From a virus, in IMG/VR virus record IMGVR_UViG_3300023116_000257, positions 1 through 28,343 of that record: DNA of 28,343 nt. One strand, 5' to 3'. Shown here one piece after another: positions 22,942-27,676 of this stretch (positions are counted from its first letter, which is position 1; each line of letters starts with the position of its first letter). Made by a program: the position numbers and the translations under genes. The notes below the pieces were generated by a model. That model saw only the letters and a program-made list of their open reading frames with translations. It had not been told where the DNA came from and made no database searches.

Positions 22942-23465
22942 AATGCTTTTACAAAAACTCTAACTTCTCTTGTACCGTTTGTTTGAAAGTCTACTATTTC
23001 GAATAGAGTATTCACTTTTTCAATCCACCATTGCGCTGGCTTTACAATCAAGTGAGCGTTTCTACCGTCTTTTAATTTTTTGACGGCAGGTCTTGTGGCA
23101 ATCTGAAAAAGTCCATACTCTTTAGTAACTCTTTGTAGATCCTTTAAAACATTGTCTATATATTCTGGTTCTATATGCTCTAAAACATCTATGCACAGTA
23201 CCATGTCGTGAGGCTCTGGAGGGGCGGAAACTTCTGGCCTTCCAGGTTCATACTCGGTTATTTTGTACTTATGTCCCCAAACTTTTTTCAAACCTCCATG
23301 GCCTGCACCATAGTCCAGAAACTTAGTAGCATTTACACGTTTTAGATATGGTTCTATGATATGTAGCATATTTTGGGCTGTTGTGCCCCAGAGATCTTTA
23401 TTCTCTAAATGTTCGTACTCTAATAATGCTCTGTACTCATCTGATACTAGGTTATTTGTATCCAT
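22938..23465 (-). CDS. Class I SAM-dependent methyltransferase
   Basis: The 175-aa protein has motif I FLDYGAGHGGLKKVW (49-63), an acidic residue after strand 2 (EYEPG), DMVLCIDVLEHIEPEYIDNVL (motif IV and the following helix) and a strand/helix series ending FETVDF-like (LFEIVDFQTNG). The fold resembles UbiE/UbiG-type class I methyltransferases, whose substrates range from lipids to nucleic acid and small molecules. No DNA-methylase motif (DPPY/NPPY) is present, so base modification is less likely. The substrate is unknown. The start overlaps the 48-aa membrane protein gene by 14 nt. Confidence 0.85.
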   Translation of the reverse strand: MDTNNLVSDEYRALLEYEHLENKDLWGTTAQNMLHIIEPYLKRVNATKFLDYGAGHGGLKKVWGHKYKITEYEPGRPEVSAPPEPHDMVLCIDVLEHIEPEYIDNVLKDLQRVTKEYGLFQIATRPAVKKLKDGRNAHLIVKPAQWWIEKVNTLFEIVDFQTNGTREVRVFVKAL

Positions 23466-23598
23466 TTGTGGTAAATTTATCTACAAGATCCAAAATTTTG
23501 TCATAAACCCAATCCTGGACTTTTTTAGCCCAGCTAGGCTGTGGTACGTGCCAGCCAACAAAACAGCCAGTTATAAAAAATACTATTGACCAAAACAT
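23452..23598 (-). CDS. 48-aa single-pass membrane protein
   Basis: The chain starts MFWSIVFFITGCFVGWHVP, a short hydrophobic helix, followed by QPSWAKKVQDWVYDKILDLVDK, an amphipathic helix. GGAG lies 8 nt before the ATG, and the gene fills the gap between SleB and the methyltransferase. The length and topology (short TM plus amphipathic C-terminus) would fit a pinholin or holin accessory protein, but no family was recognised. It is a candidate for the missing holin of this lysis unit. Confidence 0.72.
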   Translation of the reverse strand: MFWSIVFFITGCFVGWHVPQPSWAKKVQDWVYDKILDLVDKFTTNGYK

Positions 23599-23601
23599 AT
23601 A

Positions 23602-24042
23602 TTACTCCGTATAAAAAATGTGCTCGCCTATCACTACAGAAGGTTCGTAATGATAAGACCAAAAAGGTATAACTTTCTTACTATGATAATAGGTCGATCC
23701 ATTTGTTGGATCAAAAAACTTTATGATAGGCCAAGTATGTATGACAAAACTGGACAGCCAACTACTTGACTCCCATGCTTTTAGTTCTAGTTTTGTTTCT
23801 TTAGGAGCATCTGACTTTCCGTCATGCGTCCAAGAAAATTGTCTAGGTTGCCATACTACTTCGCATACAGTATCAGGAAATCGCTCCGATACTACTCTAT
23901 TTAGAGTTGTGTATGCAACAGCTAGTTGCCCTGTAAGGGATTCCCCTCTCGCCTCAAAATATATATTCTGCGTCAAGCAATAAGTTTCGTCCGTGCAGTA
24001 GCAAGATAGGGGAAGAAATATTGCCAGTAAATTTTTGACCAT
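23602..24042 (-). CDS. SleB-type cell-wall hydrolase (Hydrolase_2), with signal peptide
   Basis: The 146-aa protein carries an N-terminal hydrophobic signal (MVKNLLAIFLPLSCYC). The Hydrolase_2/SleB core follows: CLTQNIYFEARGES (catalytic Glu30), GQLAVAYTTLNRV, FPDTVCEVVWQPRQFSWT. It then has the usual AY..A and GSTYYHSKKVIPFW-type end motif. The family are lytic transglycosylase-like enzymes acting on peptidoglycan. It is a second cell-wall enzyme alongside the GH24 endolysin; the signal peptide suggests holin-independent export. GGAGGAG precedes the ATG. It follows the tmRNA gene directly, so its transcript and tmRNA would be co-transcribed from P7. Confidence 0.88.
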   Translation of the reverse strand: MVKNLLAIFLPLSCYCTDETYCLTQNIYFEARGESLTGQLAVAYTTLNRVVSERFPDTVCEVVWQPRQFSWTHDGKSDAPKETKLELKAWESSSWLSSFVIHTWPIIKFFDPTNGSTYYHSKKVIPFWSYHYEPSVVIGEHIFYTE

Positions 24043-24106
24043 AGTTCTCCTCCGTAAAATTTAATAGCCCATTTCGGTAAGAAGGCTGGGCAAGACCTCC
24101 TCAGAA

Positions 24107-24151
24107 TTAAGCGGCCAGCGCCATCTCCTGATAGTAGTTGTCATCGTTTGC
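24107..24151 (-). other. tmRNA tag reading frame
   Basis: The resume codon GCA at 24151 opens a 14-codon frame encoding ANDDNYYQEMALAA, ending with TAA at 24107. It is preceded by AAAAAACTATAGTTGC, close to the usual tag upstream region. The ALAA end is the degradation signal recognised by ClpXP-type proteases, and AND-N starts are common in alphaproteobacterial tags. Confidence 0.93.
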
Positions 24152-24241
24152 AACTATAGTTTTTTGCAGAATTACGGTCTAGCTTACCGTCCTCTCCAGT
24201 TTCCTATTTATCGTCCGTCGAATCCATTTCAGCCCCATCAG

Positions 24242-24328
24242 AAGCATATTAGCGTGAAACTTTCAGCCATCTTTAACTTACGCTAGGTTTCAGGTTGCGA
24301 TCCTAAATTGCCTATTACTAATATGCTT
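24242..24328 (-). repeat. Inverted repeat framing the tmRNA intervening segment
   Basis: AAGCATATTAG (24328-24318) is an exact 11-nt complement of CTAATATGCTT (24252-24242). It extends the acceptor stem of the precursor, with a small internal loop holding CCA-A and CTGAT. The 65-nt loop between is removed in other permuted tmRNAs to give two pieces. The left arm contains the stop codon of the BFD-like gene. Confidence 0.88.
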
Positions 24329-24494
24329 TTGGTGGAGCTGGCGGCTTCGAAGCCGCGTCCGCCCGATTTTCAGTCCCTTTCATCAAGGAAATAAATTCTA
24401 TACAAGTGCCGCACTCTGTACCGCAAGCACTTATAAGTTCAGGATTATTTTTCAAATCCTGGTCTGTGATTTCATTACAGACACATATGTACAC
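24318..24494 (-). CDS. Bacterioferritin-associated ferredoxin (BFD)-like [2Fe-2S] protein
   Basis: The 58-aa frame starts VYICVCNEITDQDL and continues PELISACGTECGTCIEF. Cysteines C4, C6, C28 and C31 fit the BFD pattern CxC...CxxC for one [2Fe-2S] cluster, with C24 extra and a spacing shorter than E. coli Bfd. The domain ends near residue 36. The rest (GTENRADAASKPPAPPKAY) is low in complexity because it is read through the tmRNA acceptor sequence. The GTG start shares one base with the stop of the 48-aa gene (TAGTG); the ribosome site is weak (GAAGAAG), so translation is probably coupled. BFD proteins pass electrons to release iron from bacterioferritin, or act as assembly or regulatory modules. 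Confidence 0.72.
   Translation of the reverse strand: MYICVCNEITDQDLKNNPELISACGTECGTCIEFISLMKGTENRADAASKPPAPPKAY
24330..24370 (-). other. tmRNA acceptor piece (T-arm and CCA end)
   Basis: The segment contains GGGC, GGAC, the T-arm, the 3' acceptor strand CAGCTCC, discriminator A and encoded CCA. The T-arm GCGGCTTCGAAGCCGC is a perfect 16-nt palindrome, so the loop would be 6 nt rather than 7. The last 15 or so codons of the BFD-like gene overlap this region. The upstream limit is not determined. Confidence 0.85.
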
Positions 24495-24640
24495 TAATCT
24501 TCTTCAAGTTCAAGCACACCTTCGTCAATTAGATATTGTACTGTTCCTTCGATTCCGGCTCTGCGTCCTAGATTCCAGGCATGAATCCCGCAACCTATTA
24601 GACAGGCGGCAAACAGTAAATATGCTTCATAAATATTCAA
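24494..24640 (-). CDS. 48-aa single-pass membrane protein
   Basis: The start is TTG at 24640 with AAGGAG 7-8 nt upstream. The peptide NIYEAYLLFAACLIGCGIHA is a membrane helix, followed by WNLGRRAGIEGTVQYLIDEG and an acidic end. Similar GRxxGIExTVxYLIDxG tails recur in small phage membrane proteins as I recall, but no function is known. It is the first gene after P7 (predicted start near 24690). A holin or anti-holin role is possible because the unit contains lysis genes, without direct evidence. Confidence 0.7.
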   Translation of the reverse strand: MNIYEAYLLFAACLIGCGIHAWNLGRRAGIEGTVQYLIDEGVLELEED

Positions 24641-24696
24641 GGGTTGTCTCCTTTTTCGCTTTGTTCAAAAGAGCTGAACGTGAATTTCGATTATTT

Positions 24697-24736
24697 ATTT
24701 TAACAAAAATCAACATGAAAGTCAAGAACTATTTTT
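24697..24736 (-). promoter_or_regulatory. Promoter P7 (divergent with P8)
   Basis: The minus strand reads AAAAATAGTTC, TTGACT (24725-24720), 17 nt, TAAAAT (24702-24697). Predicted start is near 24690. It drives the small membrane protein, BFD-like gene, tmRNA, lysis and Hsp20 unit down to about 20.77 kb. The -35 elements of P7 and P8 are about 57 nt apart. Confidence 0.87.
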
Positions 24737-24770
24737 TGTTTTCTTCAATAAAAACTTTTTAAGCCTGGCT

Positions 24771-24810
24771 AAAAATAGTTCTTGACATTTTATGGATATT
24801 CGCGTATAAT
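24771..24810 (+). promoter_or_regulatory. Promoter P8 (plus strand)
   Basis: The plus strand reads AAAAATAGTTC, TTGACA (24782-24787), 17 nt, TATAAT (24805-24810). Both hexamers are consensus. The ATG of the first gene begins at 24818, eight bases after TATAAT, so the mRNA is expected to be leaderless. It drives the whole plus-strand block. Confidence 0.92.
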
Positions 24811-24817
24811 ATATAGC

Positions 24818-24997
24818 ATGAAAGAATACAAGAAAGTTCCGTGGACAGAGAATGAACGCAGAATCCTTCAATTATATTACTATACTGTGCCGAGAGGCGT
24901 TCTGCTCAATCTACTTCCCACTAGGAATATGAACTCTATTCGTAAACAAGTTAAATACTTAAAAGATCGAGGAAGGAGGTTTGATATAAATGGATGA
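24818..24997 (+). CDS. 59-aa SANT/HTH-like DNA-binding protein, probably leaderless mRNA
   Basis: The chain starts MKEYKKVPWTENERRILQLY, then VPRGVLLNLLPTRNMNSIRKQVKYLKDRG. The VPWTENE start and the IRKQVKYL recognition-like helix match the single repeat of the other SANT-like proteins in this window and the Myb/SANT layout. It is the smallest member. Expected transcription from P8 begins at or 1 nt before the ATG, so translation would start without a leader. An in-frame TTG at 24782 is part of the -35 box and cannot be the start. It overlaps the 61-aa gene by 8 nt. Confidence 0.75.
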   Translation: MKEYKKVPWTENERRILQLYYYTVPRGVLLNLLPTRNMNSIRKQVKYLKDRGRRFDING

Positions 24998-25175
24998 AAA
25001 AATTAGCCAATATTTACAAGCGTGTTCGGATCTTGAGGCAATGATTGCACTTGGCCCTAACAAGTACAACTTTGAAACTTTTGCGGACGACTTCAACAAA
25101 CTGCGAATGGAGATCGAAAATATGGAACGAACTCTTGATGGATACTATTCTCAGTCCGAGCTGCATACATTTTAA
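24990..25175 (+). CDS. 61-aa protein of unknown function
   Basis: This is an acidic helical protein (MDEKISQYLQACSDLEAMIA, FADDFNKLRMEIENMERTL), probably coiled-coil. AGGAGG lies 10 nt before the ATG, the strongest ribosome site in this block. It is packed between the SANT-like gene and a small membrane protein. No family is recognised. Confidence 0.7.
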   Translation: MDEKISQYLQACSDLEAMIALGPNKYNFETFADDFNKLRMEIENMERTLDGYYSQSELHTF

Positions 25176-25177
25176 AA

Positions 25178-25312
25178 ATGAAAGAAATAATTACAATTAT
25201 GCTAGTTTTTGTCTATCTAATAGCACTGACTGTAGCGTGTCTTATTATAACCGCAACTCTAGAGTTTGCAAACTATCTTGCTGAAAAATGGAGAAATCTG
25301 TGGCAGAAATAA
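25178..25312 (+). CDS. 44-aa single-pass membrane protein
   Basis: The sequence MKEIITIMLVFVYLIALTVA, then CLIITATLEFANYLAEKW, gives one long membrane helix and a short polar tail. It starts 2 nt after the 61-aa stop and overlaps the DUF3310-like gene. There is no Shine-Dalgarno, so coupling is needed. No function is assigned. Confidence 0.6.
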   Translation: MKEIITIMLVFVYLIALTVACLIITATLEFANYLAEKWRNLWQK

Positions 25313-25761
25313 CCTTTTACAAATTTAACGAAGAACATTACCTGGGTATGGCTCAAGGCTATATTGAAAATACCTACGAACAACATTATAGTGATGGCAA
25401 ACGCCAGGCTATAGAGAACATCATGGATGCAGGTCTTGCTAATGGATTTCTTATGGGTAATATTATTAAGTATGCTACCCGTTTCGGTAAAAAAGGAACT
25501 TCAGAGGATTGGGAAAAAGACCTCTACAAAATTATACACTATGCTGTTATTGCATTGTATGATATGCACCACAACCAATTCGGTGAGCTTTGGGATGATT
25601 CCGAAGAGAACTGGCCGCAGTCTAGATCTAAAGACCAGGATGAGTGCGATAAGAACTGGAGGAAATGGGCAAAAGACAACCCTCAGTACTTCACAGAGGA
25701 AAAGCCCCTGTTTGCTCACTTTAACATGGGCGACGTGTATAAGGAGACGGATAATGAGTGA
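25288..25761 (+). CDS. DUF3310-like protein
   Basis: The 157-aa chain contains YEQHYSDGKRQAIENIMDAG, then FLMGNIIKYATRFGKKG, then EDWEKDLYKIIHYAVIAL: the HY-IE-GNxxKYxxRxxxK-Y pattern of the DUF3310 family, common in phages and sometimes labelled nucleotide kinase-like without biochemical proof. The C-terminal part is acidic and Trp-rich and unassigned. ATG 25288 is possible, but GTG 25300 has GGAGA 5 nt before it and gives 153 aa. It overlaps the small membrane protein gene and the 56-aa gene. The role is unknown. Confidence 0.78.
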   Translation: MEKSVAEITFYKFNEEHYLGMAQGYIENTYEQHYSDGKRQAIENIMDAGLANGFLMGNIIKYATRFGKKGTSEDWEKDLYKIIHYAVIALYDMHHNQFGELWDDSEENWPQSRSKDQDECDKNWRKWAKDNPQYFTEEKPLFAHFNMGDVYKETDNE

Positions 25762-25924
25762 CCACTATAACGAAATGCTAAAAGCAATGCTCGATTTGGC
25801 AACTAGCATCTCAGGTGAGCCTGTTGAGATAGAGCTGGAGGATGAAGGAGTAGAACTCATGAAGGAAATGAGTATGTTAAAATACTTGCAGTCTCTAGAA
25901 GATGAGGATTTCTACCAGGCATGA
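25754..25924 (+). CDS. 56-aa acidic protein of unknown function
   Basis: The protein is strongly acidic and helical (MSDHYNEMLKAMLDLATSIS, EIELEDEGVELMKEMSML, EDEDFYQA). AAGGAG lies 7 nt before the ATG. It overlaps both neighbours (8 and 4 nt). The frame also stays open upstream as an overlapping reading of the DUF3310-like gene, but the ribosome site fixes the start at 25754. Confidence 0.7.
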   Translation: MSDHYNEMLKAMLDLATSISGEPVEIELEDEGVELMKEMSMLKYLQSLEDEDFYQA

Positions 25925-26154
25925 CAGTCACGATTGGTATAGAAACCCGAGAGGCTTGGGAAGAAAAAAGATACAAGGATCTTCGGGCAGAATTCGGTAG
26001 CTGTCCCGATATGCTATGGGAAACTTTTTTAGATCAACGCTACAAAGAGTATCAAGACGAGTTAATTAAACAAGCAACTGACAGCTACTATAGATTTGCA
26101 GTTGAGTACACAAAATCAGTAAGGAGAAGTTTAGATGGGAAAGAAACGCAGTAA
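25921..26154 (+). CDS. 77-aa protein of unknown function
   Basis: This is a charged, helical protein (REAWEEKRYKDLRAEFGSCP, DQRYKEYQDELIKQATDSYY). It starts with the 4-nt ATGA overlap and overlaps the 90-aa gene by 20 nt. No domain is recognised. Confidence 0.7.
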   Translation: MTVTIGIETREAWEEKRYKDLRAEFGSCPDMLWETFLDQRYKEYQDELIKQATDSYYRFAVEYTKSVRRSLDGKETQ

Positions 26155-26407
26155 AAATAATCGCAAAGGTCAATACGTCAGCAAAGGCGTCGTTGGACAT
26201 TCTATGCGATTGCGTGAGCGTGATCCTGCGAGGCGCATCATGAATCAACTTGATGCTTGGATTGCAGGCAAAAATGTTGTTCTGAGTCGCCCTGATCCTG
26301 CTCGTAGTGATGGTCAGCATCAAAAGATCAAAGCTACGGATTTTTGGGGTCCGCCTCCCTCTGCGACTCGTCGTTTTGCTCGTATGACTGGGGATGACAT
26401 GGAATAA
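26135..26407 (+). CDS. 90-aa basic protein of unknown function
   Basis: This is a basic protein (MGKKRSKNNRKGQYVSKGVV, RLRERDPARRIMNQL) with a Pro/Arg-rich C-terminus (WGPPPSATRRFARMTGDDM). AAGGAG lies 8 nt before the ATG. It directly precedes the bS21 gene with a one-base overlap (TAATG). Its charge and its link to bS21 make RNA or ribosome contact conceivable, but no family is recognised. Confidence 0.72.
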   Translation: MGKKRSKNNRKGQYVSKGVVGHSMRLRERDPARRIMNQLDAWIAGKNVVLSRPDPARSDGQHQKIKATDFWGPPPSATRRFARMTGDDME

Positions 26408-26598
26408 TGCGAGTCTCAGTTAGAAACAATAACGTCAATCGCGCACTGTCGATCTTCAAGAAGAAATCCGGAGAGATTCTTCTTGAGGTTCGTAGGCGTG
26501 AATACTATGAAAAACCTACGGCAGAAAGAAACCGGCGGCGTAAGGCCGCCGAGTTGAGAGAAAAACGTAGGCAAGCACAAGCGAGGAGTTGGGTTTAA
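26407..26598 (+). CDS. rpsU: Ribosomal protein bS21 (phage-encoded)
   Basis: This 63-aa protein aligns along its length with bacterial bS21: RVSVRNNNVNRALSIFKKKS, then EVRRREYYEKPTAERNRRRKAAE, with the RRREYYEKPTxER hallmark, and a basic helical end. bS21 sits on the 30S platform near the anti-Shine-Dalgarno and helps mRNA binding. Phage bS21 genes are known from marine phages and huge phages, where the product may replace the host protein and bias translation initiation. The gene is coupled to the 90-aa gene through TAATG. This gene and the tmRNA are the two translation-related genes in the window. Confidence 0.95.
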   Translation: MRVSVRNNNVNRALSIFKKKSGEILLEVRRREYYEKPTAERNRRRKAAELREKRRQAQARSWV

Positions 26599-26599
26599 A

Positions 26600-27037
26600 A
26601 TGAAAGTCAATATTGATTGGTCAAAACTCGAAGACGATACCTACGAGCCTAAAGTAAATGTAACTATTGACCCGCCGGATATCTGGGATCTCTCTAATAC
26701 CCTGGCACACGTTGTCGTCCCTGCACTCGTAGCTATGAGAGAGACCAAAGCTGGTGCTCCTTCTGTATGTAACCAGGACGTACCAGAGGAATTGCGATCG
26801 AAAGACCCAGAAGTGTGGAGCGTTTCAGGAGACCTAGACGAGCACTGGTTTGATCGCTGGGACTATGTTCTGGAAGAAATGATCTGGGCGTTTGAGCAGA
26901 TTAGGGATCATAACGATGGCTTTAATGTTACTTTTGAAAAGGAAATACACTATGAGCCTGTTGGAAGGGAGTGGGATGAGCGTATCCAGAACGGGCTTAG
27001 ACTTTTTGCAGAATACTACAGGAGTCTCTGGACATGA
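26600..27037 (+). CDS. 145-aa protein of unknown function
   Basis: The acidic protein contains PPDIWDLSNTLAHVVVPAL, WFDRWDYVLEEMIWAFEQIR and RIQNGLRLFAEYYRSLW. I recall similar WDxxLxEMIWAFEQ sequences in T4-like marine phage proteins of unknown role. Several Trp/Asp/Glu positions look conserved, but no catalytic motif is evident. It starts 1 nt after the bS21 stop and overlaps the 82-aa gene by 4 nt. Confidence 0.8.
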   Translation: MKVNIDWSKLEDDTYEPKVNVTIDPPDIWDLSNTLAHVVVPALVAMRETKAGAPSVCNQDVPEELRSKDPEVWSVSGDLDEHWFDRWDYVLEEMIWAFEQIRDHNDGFNVTFEKEIHYEPVGREWDERIQNGLRLFAEYYRSLWT

Positions 27038-27282
27038 GTAAAGGATCAAAACGTAGACCACAGCAAGTAAATGAAATGGAAATGGCTCGTAGGTGGGCTC
27101 TTGTTTTTCGTAAGAGTGTTGATTTAGACACTTTTGAAAGTCTTTGGTATGATGAGATACAATGTATTGCTGCCGAGACAGGAACCGATAGAGAACTTGA
27201 CTATGATCCGGAAATGTTTGTAGACAACTTGTATCAACAATTTATTGAGGGAAAATATACTCCCCCGCTGAGAAACTGGTAA
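27034..27282 (+). CDS. 82-aa protein of unknown function
   Basis: A basic N-terminus (MSKGSKRRPQQVNEMEMARR) is followed by an acidic, aromatic C-terminal half (DLDTFESLWYDEIQCIAAE, DYDPEMFVDNLYQQFIEGKY). No family is recognised. ATGA overlap with the preceding gene; 10 nt separate it from MazG, holding GAGG. Confidence 0.72.
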   Translation: MSKGSKRRPQQVNEMEMARRWALVFRKSVDLDTFESLWYDEIQCIAAETGTDRELDYDPEMFVDNLYQQFIEGKYTPPLRNW

Positions 27283-27292
27283 GAGGTAAAAA

Positions 27293-27676
27293 ATGCACCA
27301 CACAAATTTTGATAAAGTAGGAGAATTCATGAAGGCGTTTGGCCAGGAGGTTAATACAACCCCGCAACGACTTGATGAAGATACAGAACTGCTTCGAATA
27401 AATCTCATACATGAGGAAATGCTAGAAGTGAAAGAGGCTGTTCACTATGAGGGACTGCCTGAAATTGCAAAAGAACTTTGCGATCTGCTGTATGTCGTAT
27501 ACGGCATGGGACACTCTATGGGTATTGATCTAAACGCCTGCTTTAATCGTGTGCATGAAAGCAACATGAGTAAACTTGGCCCGGATGGTAAGCCGATTTA
27601 CCGCGAGGACGGTAAAGTGCTTAAGGGGCCGAATTACTGCGCGGCATCTCTAACGTCGCTGTTTGAAAATGATTAG
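27293..27676 (+). CDS. mazG: MazG-like nucleotide pyrophosphohydrolase
   Basis: The 127-aa protein matches the all-α NTP-PPase superfamily. An ExxxE helix, LIHEEMLEVKEAV (E41, E42, E45), pairs with KELCDLLYVVYG (E61, D64), giving the EExxE...ExxD metal site. FMKAFGQEV at the start and NMSKLGPDGKPIYREDGKV at the end are typical of phage MazG. The enzymes hydrolyse NTPs/dNTPs to monophosphates. Phage MazG has been proposed to alter nucleotide pools or host starvation signals. AGAGG precedes the ATG by 7 nt. It overlaps the oxygenase gene by 8 nt and fits the nucleotide metabolism set (RNR, ThyX). Confidence 0.9.
   Translation: MHHTNFDKVGEFMKAFGQEVNTTPQRLDEDTELLRINLIHEEMLEVKEAVHYEGLPEIAKELCDLLYVVYGMGHSMGIDLNACFNRVHESNMSKLGPDGKPIYREDGKVLKGPNYCAASLTSLFEND

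Larger units (their letters stand above)
24062..24390 (-). ncRNA. ssrA: Permuted (two-piece) tmRNA, ssrA
   Basis: On the minus strand the acceptor half comes first: GGACGCGGCTTCGAAGCCGC is followed by CAGCTCC (24340-24334), A, CCA (24332-24330). An intervening segment follows. The 5' half comes last: GGGGCTG (24236-24230) continuing into AAATGGATTCGACGG, which matches the invariant tmRNA 5' end. GGGGCTG and CAGCTCC form the 7-bp acceptor stem. A PK1-like stem (ACGGT/ACCGT), the tag frame (24151-24107) and an H-type pseudoknot follow: GAGGAGG (24102-24096) pairs CCTTCTT (24085-24079), and GCCCA (24091-24087) pairs TGGGC (24071-24067). Order reversed relative to E. coli ssrA defines the permuted type. 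The 5' end of the acceptor piece (near 24390) and the far 3' end (near 24062) are estimates. It should rescue stalled ribosomes with SmpB; no smpB is in the window. Confidence 0.95.

Noticed and set aside
24330-24370. T-arm plus CCA read as a tRNA gene
   Set aside because: No D-arm or anticodon arm lies upstream, and the partner acceptor strand is found downstream as the tmRNA 5' half.
24406-24762. A 118-aa plus-strand open frame opposite the BFD-like and 48-aa genes
   Set aside because: It has no ribosome site or promoter, crosses promoter P7, and lies antisense to better-supported genes.
24771-24817. In-frame TTG at 24782 as start of the 59-aa SANT-like gene
   Set aside because: The TTG is part of the P8 -35 box and lies upstream of the transcription start.
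25427-25753. Upstream extension of the 56-aa gene frame
   Set aside because: It is an overlapping reading of the DUF3310-like gene; the AAGGAG before 25754 fixes the start.
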